Assembly: GCA_032433595.1 (NCBI GenBank)
Contig: JASWJB010000342.1
Location: 1-44,696, forward strand
Direction: 5' to 3'
Length of the DNA stretch: 44,696 bases
Origin: Conoideocrella luteorostrata
Lineage: Eukaryota > Ascomycota > Sordariomycetes > Hypocreales > Clavicipitaceae
Shown: positions 34,101 through 43,390 of the stretch, one piece after another
How positions within the stretch are numbered: the stretch's first letter is position 1
Layout of the letters: every line of letters begins with the position of its first letter
The notes under the pieces: model-generated
Told to the model about the DNA's origin: nothing
The model's database searches: none
What the model saw: only the letters and a program-made list of their open reading frames with translations
Made by a program: the position numbers and the translations under genes

Positions 34101-37100
34101 TACGCCTGCACGGCCATCTCAACAAGCCTGCCTTGAAAAGAGCTTTAGATGCACTTGTACAACGGCACGAGACTTTGCGGACGACCTTCAAGAGTCACGA
34201 TGGCGTCGGCCTGCAGGTCGTTCATGCGGATATGCTTACCGAGCTAAGAGATATCGACATGTCGGGCGAGGACACTAGTAGTCACTTGCTAACGCTGCAA
34301 CGCGAGCAGATGGCTCCGTTCGATCTTGCGTCGGAGCCGGGATGGAGAGTATCACTGCTGCAGTTGGGCAAAGATGACTACATCCTCTCGATTGTGATGC
34401 ACCACATTATCTCCGACGGCTGGTCAATTGATATTTTGCGGCAGGAGCTAGATCGATTCTACACCGTCGCACTCCGAGGCGATGATCCTTTATCCAGCGT
34501 CGACACCCTTCATATCCAGTATCGTGACTTTTCCTTATGGCAGAGGCAAGAAGAGCAAGCGGAGGAGCATGAGAGACAACTGACGTACTGGACACAGCAG
34601 CTAGCGGGTAGTTCTCCAGCTGAGATACCAGTCGACTATCCAAGGCCGGCCCTGCTGTCCGGCGAGGCTGGTGTCGTGGAGCTTACGATTAATGGCGCTC
34701 TATACCGAAGCCTTCAGACATTCTCGCGCTCTCGACAAACGACACCCTTTACTCTACTGCTTACGGCTTTCCGTATCTCGCATTTTCGCCTCACGGGATC
34801 CGAAGACGCGCTGATTGGCATGCCGATTGCCAACCGCAATAGACCAGAGCTGGAAAGTATGATCGGTTTTTTTGTCAATACGCAATGTATACGGATCACG
34901 GTGAGCTACGAGGATACATTCGAGACTTTGGTACGTCAGGTCCGGGCAACGACACTGGAGGCGCAAGTAAACCAGGATGTTCCCTTTGAACGAGTTGTCT
35001 CGGCGCTCCTACCCAGATTGAGAGACTTGTCAAAGACTCCGCTAGTACAACTCGATTTTGTCCTCCATTCACAAATAGGGCTCGACAAGATACATCTAGA
35101 GGGACTCCACGCAGAGCCTATACCAAGACCTGCAACTACACGAGCCGACGTTGAGTTCCATATGTTTGAGGGCATAGAAAGCATGACTGGGCAAGTCCTC
35201 TTTGCGTCAGATCTGTTTAAGATTGAGACCATCCAGAACATGGTTGACGTCTTCCAAGAAGTGCTTCGCCGGGGTCTTGAGGAACCCCAGATGCCGATTA
35301 TAAGCTTACCACTCGTAGGTGGGCTTAGACGGCTTAGAGACATGGGTTTGCTGGAAACCAACAGAACCAATTACCCTCGAGAATCGAGCATTGTGGATAT
35401 TTTTCACGAGCAAGTATATGCATATCCAAACGTAATTGCGGTTAAAGATACAATGTCTCAGTTGACCTACGCTGAGCTTGATCAACAGTCCAATAAGCTT
35501 GCCTATTGGTTACGTCAAAGGCGCATGACTGCAGAGGCACTAGTCGGGGTACTTGCGCCGCGATCCTGCGAAACCATTACCACCTTTCTGGGCATCCTTA
35601 AGGCTGGCCTTGCGTACCTACCACTAGACACGAAAGCGCCTATCAACCGAATCCAGGTAATTCTCTCGAGTATACCTGGAAATAAGCTTGTACTCATAGG
35701 CAAGGACATACCGGTCCCTGATGCTAGCCTGGCAGACGTGGACCTAGTCCGGATCGGCGAGATTTTAAATCAATATGATCAGAGTGGCATTGTTGATTGG
35801 ACCTTGCGACCTTCAGCCACAAGCTTAGCCTACGTTATCTTTACATCTGGGTCGACCGGCATACCCAAAGGTGTAATGGTGGAGCATCGTGGGGTGGTGC
35901 GGCTTGTGAGATCTAGCCTCTACATGCAGAAACTACCAACAGCTCCCCGCGTAGCACATTCGGCAAATCTAGCCTTCGACACTTCCGTATGGGAGATATA
36001 TACTGCATTGCTCAATGGGGGAACGCTTGTATGTTTGGACGTATCCACAGTTTTGGATATCGGCGTCATGGAGGCTCTATTTCTACGAGAGCGGATCCAA
36101 GCGGCTAGTATACCGCCTGCACTCCTTAAGCTATGCTTGGCAGCTTACCCCGCCATGTTTAGCACTCTGGATGTTCTCCTTAGCGGGGGCGACCGGCTCG
36201 AGCCTAAGGATGCGCTAAAAGCGCAAGCGCTAGTAAAAGGGTGCGTGTTTAATGCGTACGGGCCTACAGAGAACACAGTCGATAGTGTTCAGTACAGGAT
36301 CAGCAACAATGATCTATTTACGAATGGCACCCCCATAGGTCGGTCTATTAATAACTCCGGCGCTTACGTTATGGATCCGCAACAAAAGCTTGTTTCTATG
36401 GGTGTACTAGGAGAGCTAGTATTGACTGGAGATGGGCTTGCTCGAGGATACACTAATCCCGCCCTAGACTCTGGCCGTTTCGTTGAAGTAGTAATCGAAG
36501 GTCAGCTTACACGAGCGTATCGGACTGGTGATCGCGCACGTTGGCGGCCTATAGACGGATTACTTGAGTTTTTTGGGCGAATAGATAACCAAATTAAAAT
36601 CCGAGGTTATCGAGTTGAGTTAGCGGAAGTAGAGCACGTGATACTAAAAGATACCTTAGTTGACGATGCGGCCGTTGTTCTCCGCAGCTCGGAAGACGAA
36701 GAGTCGGAGATGGTAGGGTTCGTTACAACAAGGGAAGGCGAATCAACTCCGCAAGAGGATGTTTGCGATCAGCTCGATGGATGGGAAGGTCACTTTGAAA
36801 GCTGCGTCTATACCGACATTGACACCATCAATGAGACCGCTATTGGTCGAGACTTCTATAGCTGGACGTCGATGTATAATGGCAGCGTGATCGACAAAAC
36901 AGAGATGCAAGAATGGCTCGATGACACTATGCATACTCTTATCGATGGTACAGAAGCCGGTGACGTGCTCGAGATAGGCACTGGGACAGGCATGATCCTT
37001 TTCAACTTAGGAGGCGGATTGCGTAGTTACATTGGATTGGAACCGGCGAAGTCGGCAGCCACTTTTGTGAATAATATCATCAAGTCTAATCCATCGCTGG

Positions 37101-39826
37101 CAGGTAAAGCTCAAGTACACGTTGGATCAGCATCTGATCTGTATCTGATCGACAAACTCGACCCAGACCTGATCGTACTGAACTCTGTAATTCAGTACTT
37201 TCCATCCCCAGATTATTTGACTGAGGTCATCGATTCCCTGATCCATCTACCACGCGTGAAACGCCTGTTCTTTGGAGATGTAAGATCATTTGCACTGAAC
37301 AACGAATTCCTTGCGTCGAGGGCGCTATATAAGTTGGGTCGAACAGCAAGTAAATCTGACGTTCGACGCGAAATTCTGGAGCTAGAAGAACAGGAGGAGG
37401 AACTGTTGATCGATCCTGCATATTTCACAGCTCTAGCAGGCATTTACCCGGGCCGAGTGCACCACGTGGAAATCTTACCAAAGAGGATGAAGGCAACTAA
37501 CGAGCTCAGCTCGTTCCGATACACTGCCGTGGTTCATTTGAGAGATACGCAGCACTCAACACTGCCAACACGCACAATTGCTGCAGACACGTGGATCGAC
37601 TTTCAATCATCTCAGATGGACCGCCAGGCACTGCTCCATATTCTACGTAGCTCCTGTGACACCTTGGTTTTCGCGTTCGCTACCATCCCGAATAGCAAGA
37701 TTGTCGCCCACCGACATATCATAGAATCTCTTCGCAGCGATGAAGACATCTCACGAGGCACAGAGAATGAAAAGGCTTGGATACAAGCGGCTGAGCACGA
37801 AGCTAGGCACTGCTATGCGCTGTCCGCATGGGATCTCGTGCAAATAGGAGAGCAGACAGGCTTTTCCGTCGAACTCAGCTGGGCGAGGCAACGATCCCAC
37901 CATGGTGCGCTCGATGTTATCTTCCACCGTTTCCCTACATCAACAAAAGGCACCCGTGTCATGTTCAAATTTCCAACAGAGGTTTCAAATCAGTCAGCAG
38001 AGGTTCTCACGAATCGACCATTGCGTCGTCGGCAATGGCTTCAGCTTGGAACACAAATTCACAAGCGGTTGCAAAATCATCTTCCGACGTATATGATTCC
38101 TGCACAGATCATAGTGCTACAAGAGATGCCGCTCAATGCGAGTAATAAAGTCGACCGCAAAGAACTAAGCCGTAAGGCTCAAATCGCGCCTAGGTTCAAG
38201 CCGTCAGAGGCTTCATACACAGAACCACGGAATAAGGTAGAAACTGCTCTTTGCGAGGAGCTAGCTGCAGTGTTACGCTTCAAGGTTGGTGTCTCTGACA
38301 ACTTCTTCGAGCTTGGCGGACACTCCCTAATGGCGACGAAACTGGCAGCCCGCGTAAGCCGCCGGTTGGGCACTCGCATATCCGTCAAGGACATTTTTGA
38401 TCACCCAGTCATGGCCGATCTGGCTACAGAGCTTCAGCTCCGCAAATCGAGAAACCCTATTCCAGTCACTGGGCCTTCACGATCACAACAAATTTCCCCC
38501 TTCGTGCTACTGTCCTCGAATAACCCAGAGACCTTCGTTCGTGATATTGTCCGATCTCAAATCAGGAAGCATCATTCAGGCGCTGTATTGGATGTCTATC
38601 CAGTCACCCACACACAGCAAATATATCTTCATGATTCTCTTACGGGGCTTCCACGAGCTCCATCGCTCTTCTTCACAGACTTTCCATCTGGTTCGGACAT
38701 CAACAGTCTTCGATCGGCATGTGAAGCTCTGGTACAACGCTTTGACATATTCAGAACCGTCTTTCTGTTCTCTTCAGGTCAATATTATCAAGTCGTTTTG
38801 GATGCTCTGGATGTACCCATTGAGATCGTAAGCTGCGATGGAGATATCACAGACGCAACCATGGCAATAGCGGACGAAGACAACCAACTGCCCCTAGTCG
38901 TGGGAAGATCGTTTCTTCGGATTACCTTGCTTCAGAAGCCGAACTCAACGAAGCGAGTACTTCTTCGCATGTCTCACGCTTTATACGATGGTCTGAGTCT
39001 TGAGAACATTCTACGCTCCCTACACGTTCTTTCTAAAGGCGGAAGTCTTCCTGCAGCACCTAGATTTGTGCAGTATATGTCAGGAATGGTCGAAAACCGC
39101 AAAGCTGGTTACAACCATTGGCGCTCTCTTTTACAGCACTCTTCGATGACACAGATACCAGCGGCCCATTCAGCACAACCCAACAATGATGGCATTTGGT
39201 ATATGGAAAAGCGGATTGATGTTGTTGCTCCATCAAAGCCCAAGTGCGGCATCACCCAGGCAACCATATTTACGACAGCTTGTGCTCAGCTACTTGCTAA
39301 TCACTTTGGCTTGCGAGATGTGGTCTTTGGTCGAGATGTCTCAGGGCGTCAATGCCTGCCATTTGACTCTGAGGCTATTGTAGGTCCTTGCACCAATACT
39401 GTACCCGTGCGCTTAAACATTGGTGGAGATACTTCTCCGCTACTTTTGCTCCAAAAAGTTCAGAACCAGTACTTAGATTGTCTGTCTTTCGAGACTCTCG
39501 GTCTCGACGAGATCAGGAAGAATTGTACAGATTGGCCAGAGACGGTGACACAATACGGATGCTGCACTGCTTATCATAACTTTAACGTCAATCCCGAAAG
39601 TCGCATCCAGAATCAGCGTATTCAGTTGTATGATATGCGACCAGAAACGTGGATAGACAGGTCACCGATCTATGACATGGAGATGGAAGCCTATCCGTCA
39701 TCTGACCAACGATATCTGCGTATCACTGTCCAGATCAGTCGGCGAATATGCGACAAGAATATCACAAAGAAACTTCTTGACGATCTCTGCAAGCATTTCA
39801 CAGTGCTGGTCTCGAAGTTGTATTAA
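31199..39826 (+). CDS. Two-module N-methylating non-ribosomal peptide synthetase
   Basis: This intronless 2875-residue megasynthetase should assemble a peptide with one N-methylated residue. Order (approximate residues from the ATG at 31199): half condensation domain 40-320; A1 330-830 with FTSGSTGKPKG and SSKVDRK; T1 860-930 (GGHSLMATKL, pantetheine Ser 885); C2 932-1385 with HHIISDG at 1068-1074; A2 1396-2322, interrupted at 1860-2275 by an N-methyltransferase (VLEIGTGTGMILFNL); T2 2350-2410 (Ser 2376); terminal condensation-like domain 2430-2875 with SHALYDG at 2592-2598. Codes read by alignment with GrsA are DAWTFALVG(K) for A1 and DTWSLGAVD(K) for A2; both keep the amino-group Asp, so both should load amino acids. 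The A-MT-T sequence is close to cyclosporin/enniatin synthetases. The open frame begins at a TTG (31127), so 31199 is the first in-frame ATG, with another at 31238. The product is unknown. Confidence 0.93.
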   Translation: MQGSDLRTSRHSNMQTKYKVHSCDPPVSSLECVHQLPQSHQIAFGNFYKQKIWNMIDQEDQLAYWVRQLADSSPAELLTDRSRPALPSSNANYVSVEINRTVHERLQLFAHAQQTTPSVVILAAFRAAHYRLIGSEDATIGILTVPPDKHRIEDETDASTISHCMRITVNSSDTFEALVSQVRATTVAAQANQDVSFKRLVSRLIPKWKDASRHPLVQLAFVLHPEPEPDEKRLKTTIMQAPCTAENTYLDAELHLFQGPDKITGYLVFTTDLFEKVTIQCLRDIFQEVLRRGLEQPQALVETLPLLDGLDQLHRLSMLEIESTDFPRDSSIVDIFQEQVYACPDRVAVKDATSQLTYAELDQQSDKLAHWLHQKHLAAETPIGVLAPRSCEAIVSFFGILKANLAYLPLDVNVPIVRIEAILSAIPAEKLVLLGADVNVSDNLADAQLLRIHNVLDQYVDVKCTEVITKPTATNLAYVIFTSGSTGKPKGVMVEHRGVVRLVKHCNYVTALPQRPRIAHLANLAFDASIWEICSAMLNGGTLICVEQSTLLDIPKLEAVITRETVEVMTLSPAMLKMILVSIPDMLCPLHVLFMAGDRLDSEDANRVRSLLKGRAYNLYGPSENTVGSTIHRLSNDDPFTNGTPIGRSINNSGAYVMDPQQKLVSIGVLGELVLTGDGLARGYTNPALDSGRFVEVVIEGQLTRAYRTGDRVRWRPIDGLLEFFGRIDNQIKIRGYRVELAEVEHVILKDTSVNDAAVVLRSSGDEESEIVGFVTTRGSHRTLHGSQMREVAMRIRKRLQNLLPTYMIPAQIIVLQEMPLNASSKVDRKELSRKAQIAPRFKPSEASYTGPRNEVEAALCEELTAMLGFKVSVSDNFFELGGHSLMATKLAARVSRRLGTRISVKDIFDHPVMADLADYMRLNPALRSSIASLQYVGPTEQSFAQGRLWFLDQLNLHASWYLIPLAVRLHGHLNKPALKRALDALVQRHETLRTTFKSHDGVGLQVVHADMLTELRDIDMSGEDTSSHLLTLQREQMAPFDLASEPGWRVSLLQLGKDDYILSIVMHHIISDGWSIDILRQELDRFYTVALRGDDPLSSVDTLHIQYRDFSLWQRQEEQAEEHERQLTYWTQQLAGSSPAEIPVDYPRPALLSGEAGVVELTINGALYRSLQTFSRSRQTTPFTLLLTAFRISHFRLTGSEDALIGMPIANRNRPELESMIGFFVNTQCIRITVSYEDTFETLVRQVRATTLEAQVNQDVPFERVVSALLPRLRDLSKTPLVQLDFVLHSQIGLDKIHLEGLHAEPIPRPATTRADVEFHMFEGIESMTGQVLFASDLFKIETIQNMVDVFQEVLRRGLEEPQMPIISLPLVGGLRRLRDMGLLETNRTNYPRESSIVDIFHEQVYAYPNVIAVKDTMSQLTYAELDQQSNKLAYWLRQRRMTAEALVGVLAPRSCETITTFLGILKAGLAYLPLDTKAPINRIQVILSSIPGNKLVLIGKDIPVPDASLADVDLVRIGEILNQYDQSGIVDWTLRPSATSLAYVIFTSGSTGIPKGVMVEHRGVVRLVRSSLYMQKLPTAPRVAHSANLAFDTSVWEIYTALLNGGTLVCLDVSTVLDIGVMEALFLRERIQAASIPPALLKLCLAAYPAMFSTLDVLLSGGDRLEPKDALKAQALVKGCVFNAYGPTENTVDSVQYRISNNDLFTNGTPIGRSINNSGAYVMDPQQKLVSMGVLGELVLTGDGLARGYTNPALDSGRFVEVVIEGQLTRAYRTGDRARWRPIDGLLEFFGRIDNQIKIRGYRVELAEVEHVILKDTLVDDAAVVLRSSEDEESEMVGFVTTREGESTPQEDVCDQLDGWEGHFESCVYTDIDTINETAIGRDFYSWTSMYNGSVIDKTEMQEWLDDTMHTLIDGTEAGDVLEIGTGTGMILFNLGGGLRSYIGLEPAKSAATFVNNIIKSNPSLAGKAQVHVGSASDLYLIDKLDPDLIVLNSVIQYFPSPDYLTEVIDSLIHLPRVKRLFFGDVRSFALNNEFLASRALYKLGRTASKSDVRREILELEEQEEELLIDPAYFTALAGIYPGRVHHVEILPKRMKATNELSSFRYTAVVHLRDTQHSTLPTRTIAADTWIDFQSSQMDRQALLHILRSSCDTLVFAFATIPNSKIVAHRHIIESLRSDEDISRGTENEKAWIQAAEHEARHCYALSAWDLVQIGEQTGFSVELSWARQRSHHGALDVIFHRFPTSTKGTRVMFKFPTEVSNQSAEVLTNRPLRRRQWLQLGTQIHKRLQNHLPTYMIPAQIIVLQEMPLNASNKVDRKELSRKAQIAPRFKPSEASYTEPRNKVETALCEELAAVLRFKVGVSDNFFELGGHSLMATKLAARVSRRLGTRISVKDIFDHPVMADLATELQLRKSRNPIPVTGPSRSQQISPFVLLSSNNPETFVRDIVRSQIRKHHSGAVLDVYPVTHTQQIYLHDSLTGLPRAPSLFFTDFPSGSDINSLRSACEALVQRFDIFRTVFLFSSGQYYQVVLDALDVPIEIVSCDGDITDATMAIADEDNQLPLVVGRSFLRITLLQKPNSTKRVLLRMSHALYDGLSLENILRSLHVLSKGGSLPAAPRFVQYMSGMVENRKAGYNHWRSLLQHSSMTQIPAAHSAQPNNDGIWYMEKRIDVVAPSKPKCGITQATIFTTACAQLLANHFGLRDVVFGRDVSGRQCLPFDSEAIVGPCTNTVPVRLNIGGDTSPLLLLQKVQNQYLDCLSFETLGLDEIRKNCTDWPETVTQYGCCTAYHNFNVNPESRIQNQRIQLYDMRPETWIDRSPIYDMEMEAYPSSDQRYLRITVQISRRICDKNITKKLLDDLCKHFTVLVSKLY
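33119..33533 (+). repeat. Near-identical tract, copy 1 (A1, core motifs A6-A8)
   Basis: This 415-base stretch of A1 aligns without gaps to 36320-36734 in A2, with roughly 95 percent identity including third codon positions. DNA outside the tract diverges sharply. Confidence 0.85.
33590..33950 (+). repeat. Near-identical tract, copy 1 (A1 end plus T1)
   Basis: This 361-base stretch aligns without gaps to 38063-38423 (A2 end plus T2), again with few differences, mostly clustered around the linker before the carrier domain. Confidence 0.85.
36320..36734 (+). repeat. Near-identical tract, copy 2 (A2, core motifs A6-A8)
   Basis: Partner of 33119-33533. It ends where the N-methyltransferase insertion starts (about 36735). 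Confidence 0.85.
38063..38423 (+). repeat. Near-identical tract, copy 2 (A2 end plus T2)
   Basis: Partner of 33590-33950. It begins just after the methyltransferase insertion and ends at the border to the terminal condensation-like domain. Confidence 0.85.
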
Positions 39827-39897
39827 GAGCTATACTACATTAGTATGAAGCTGCCTAAGTAGTATGATACATAGCAGCACGAGGAGCAGACATGTAA

Positions 39898-40623
39898 TTA
39901 ATCAATTAATCTAAATCCAAAGTCGGATTCAGATTCACTATCAGATCCAGCATCCAGCGCATCCGGCATCGTAATCAGGACTGACGTGCGTACCCCCGTC
40001 CAGCTCTCTGGCCATTTCAATTGTTTATTGCAAAGCGAAGTCATTTTTGGCAGACACGACAGCCAGAATAATGCTTCGGGGGTTTCACGTAGGCGCGTAC
40101 CATTTTGCGGACAGTCTTGGCATGTTTGGCGGTTTGTTCTCGATTCCCCGCGAGGAATTGGCCTGGGAGGTCGACCAATGTCAAATGTGGTTGGGACGGC
40201 CCCGACAATTCGACACACAGGATATCGGTGCTAAATACTTTTGAACTCTAATATTCCCATTACAGCTTTGCCTTCCTTGACAACCTTTTGAAGATCTGGT
40301 TGCGTGGGGTCTATTTCGGCATGAAACGTATTGAGACGCCGCCGTTTATCGGGTGGTCTCTCTGAGCCAGGTTGAATGGATGGGTTTACGGTCTCTACTG
40401 CTTCGCGGCGAAGAATCAGTCTAGTAGCAAACCAAGCGCAGAGACTATTTTTCGTGGGGAACGTTAAGCCAGAGATGGCTTCGAGGACGGAGCTCTTTCC
40501 CGCTGATTAATCGCCGCAAACTACGATTTGCGGAAGGTCAACATATCGATTTACGCCTTTCGAAATTAGTTTGTCAATTGTGTCGAAGGGATTTTGGTGA
40601 TATTCAGATTGCAACTCTTCCAT
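39898..40623 (-). pseudogene. Broken dynamin-type GTPase fragment
   Basis: Read on the minus strand from an ATG at 40623, this is the N-terminal GTPase domain of a fungal dynamin-related protein, a membrane-remodelling GTPase. Landmarks: VVCGD-stop-SAGKSSVLEAISG (P loop; the usual Gln codon is TAA at 40509-40507), FPTKNSLC, then TLVDLPG (G3) and IILAVVSAKNDFALQ, followed by a second stop in place of Gln, and the G4-region remnant TMPDALDAGSDSE. At least three one-base frame changes separate these parts, two of them in A or C runs. Both stops fit CAA to TAA, a RIP-type change. The middle and effector domains are absent. It cannot encode a working protein. Confidence 0.75.
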
Positions 40624-40780
40624 GGTGACAGATAATGTATAAGCCGCAAATTGCGCATGAACCAGTTAGCAAACTCTGAATCGCCATTGCTTCTCTATTA
40701 GTCGAGTGAGGACTTTTTAATATTTAAATTCACGCTAGCTCGAACATAAAGAGTCCTAGAACCTAAAATATTACGAAAGT
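40624..40780. other. Short spacer between two pseudogenes
   Basis: AT-rich, no coding signal. It separates the upstream side of the dynamin relic from the 3' end of the recombinase relic. Confidence 0.5.
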
Positions 40781-43390
40781 CTACAAGTGCTTGCATCGAG
40801 GGTGGCGACAAATGAATCTTCCTCCATTAGACTCGCGTTTCAGATGCACGTTTCCCACATGATCCATCATACGAGAAACACGCTTGAATGAGCGCATGCG
40901 AGTATCGAATGGAAGTCGCTCTTCGCCGACACAATATATGCATTGTGTTTTTCCAAGCAAAAGTGGAATATCCTCATTCTTGGTGGGCGCGATTTCGGCG
41001 TGACTGGCGGATAAAATTTTCATGTGGTGGTGATTTGGATTGGCCGGAAAGATGGATCTCGCGACGAGATGCGAAAAGTGCCATGAAGTTGACCGCCCTT
41101 TGCGGTCTGTGAGATGCTTTGTGCTCAGGTCCTGTCTGAAGTCGCTGAGGATGGTTTGTAGCTGTGTTCGCTCCTCTAAGTGATGTTCCACACTGGGTTC
41201 CGAGATGGGCTCTTCTTCAGATTCAGGGCATCGCACCGTCCTGCCGTCCTGCTCAATTGCTTTTGCAGCTCGTCATTGTGAATTCGCCAGCGGTATACTT
41301 TCTGGTAGGTCTTCGTCTTATCGCCCTTGAAAGGTTTTTCAGCATTCTTGAGATCTCTCCGAAGTCGTTGATACGCCTCCTTCACCACTTCTGGCGCCTG
41401 CTTAATGAAACCATAATCTTGCCTCATGTGGAGCGCCATTTGCCTGATTTGTTCCTTCAAACCGGTGACTTCAGGATCAGAAGGAAATTCATCTAGCTCG
41501 TCCTTAAGAAGCTCTCTAGGAACTTCAAGGTTACATCTGATGCTCATGTGCGTGAAGGCTTTGGTGAGTCCGTCAGCGGACGGGTCCCTTTCGAGGAATA
41601 CGTCTTGTGTATTGAACCCTACCCGATAGTTTTGATACGCATTTTGCATACATCCAGCGAGAGGATCATGTCTCATAACCTGATCCACGATGGAATCGGG
41701 GGTCACTCCAAGCAAGGCATTTGCGTGACCTCGGCGGAAACAGTGGGACGTCCATTTCTCCTTTGACCCGAGGTCGCAGCCTCTTATGTCAAGGTAGACA
41801 CCATGCGTCGAATACTTCATCGGCTCTATCTCTGACTTGACCCATCCAGCAACAGTTTGAATTGATCTTCGGAAGACTGGCGTTTTTAGAACCGAAGGTT
41901 TCCAATGGACCTTGATCGCCCTTCTGCCGATGTGGCTTGAAAAGAAGGGAGCTGCGTGGTTGAAACCGTCGAACTCTATGGCATCATCACGTATAGCGCG
42001 AGCCGAGAAATGACTAACAGGGCACAGAATAGGTAAAGGGGTTTCGCGAAATAAGAAGATGGTGCTGCATGGTGTTAGCGGGCCAGTAGAAAACACATCG
42101 TTCCAGAATCAATGTATGGCTTAGGCTTTCTGTCGGCCCCTTGATAGTATCGGAAAAATACTTCCATTGCTAAAACATCTCGATCTCCATGGCTGGGGTC
42201 CTGAACAATCAAGAGGACTATGTCCTCATAACACAGAGCCTTGTACATTCGGATTGGTTCGCCATAAGCCTCGGCATCGTCTCCGCCGGTGCTTGGCGAT
42301 CTGGATGAGCGCCACTCATCTCGATTTCATCGCTGAAGGTTTGAGCGCTGCTAGTATGGTTGCATTCCGTGCTGTACTGAGGATCGACGGTGTCGTCGCC
42401 ACCCGAGAATTCTAGTTTGTCGAGCTGTAAATCGGATGTTGTCTCTGTCTCCCTCGGCATGACGGTAGGATGTATATGCTGTGCCTCAATAGATAGTTTG
42501 ACCGTGCGGTTGCGACAACCAGACGTCTTAATACTTGAATTCTCATCATCTGAGTCATCGAGCATCGGGTCTTTGAGTCCCCTAGACTTCGTACCGTCCA
42601 CCAGCTCAGCTGGACGACAGGCTGTGTACGACTGGAATAGCATAACGGTGGATAGATCGAGCCGATCGCCTTCGGTGGTAAAGACACTCCTGTCCCGACA
42701 CCAGTGATGTGTCAAACCTAACAGGAGATCATCGACCCCCATGACGGGCTTTGACCCAGGTTGGTCGTCCAGCTTGAATACTACCGTCAAATGCCCGTTG
42801 ATATATTGTTAACAGTCAGCTTCAAGTTGTGCCACGAGGACGAACGGATGTTTACGTGCCTTCCGAACTTCTTCGCAATCGTTCGCATTGACAACTTTGC
42901 CCTCATTTGATCGCCGATAAAGCATTTTCAGGTCACACCAATATTGATTGACTGTCTTTCCCTTCAATGTCTTTCGTCTGGGCTGTATATAAGTTTCACA
43001 GATTCAAAGTAGAAAAGTCATGATCAAGCCTCTGTCGCAATACTGCCATGCTGTTTTTCTCGACAGAACCTAGCGCAAAGTCAGCAAAATATCCTAGAGA
43101 AGAATCCTATTAATATTTTATCTAGTGACCTTTTTTTTTGTGTAGAAAATGTTGGCTTTCGTTGTGTCGGCATCTATTGGGGCAAGGAATGTCTTCTTGT
43201 TGAACCGCTTCTGCAAATAGTGGTAACTGTGTGCACTCAATGTCGATTTCTGTGCTGCTTTACCAGCCAAAGTTGCTCTATAACGTTTTTTAGTAGCGAT
43301 CTCGAGGGCTTTGCGCATGTCATCGCGTACTTCTTTGCCAGTCATTTCATTCCTTTCGGTGGTCACCGTAAGGCAAGAAAACCTAGCCAA
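40781..43390 (-). pseudogene. Broken tyrosine recombinase, DUF3435/Crypton type, with C-terminal zinc finger
   Basis: The minus strand carries most of a DUF3435-class tyrosine recombinase, the class of Crypton integrases and Starship captains. In order: an N-terminal basic helix region (43390-43118); CDRGLIMTF and YWCDLKMLYRRSNEGKVVNA (43050-42880) with TGA and TAG stops in between; KPVMGVDDLLLGLTHHWCRD and TACRPAEL (first catalytic Arg, 42750-42600); YKALCYEDI (about 42235); TIFLFRETPLPILCPVSHF; CFRRGHANALLG and VMRHDPLAGCMQNAYQN (His/Arg and likely nucleophile Tyr); and a C2H2-like finger CIYC...HVGNVHLKRE with CRHPRCKHL near 40800. Frame changes lie near 42280 and 42110 and around 41230, besides the stops. 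It is oriented towards the synthetase. Not functional as read. Confidence 0.75.
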
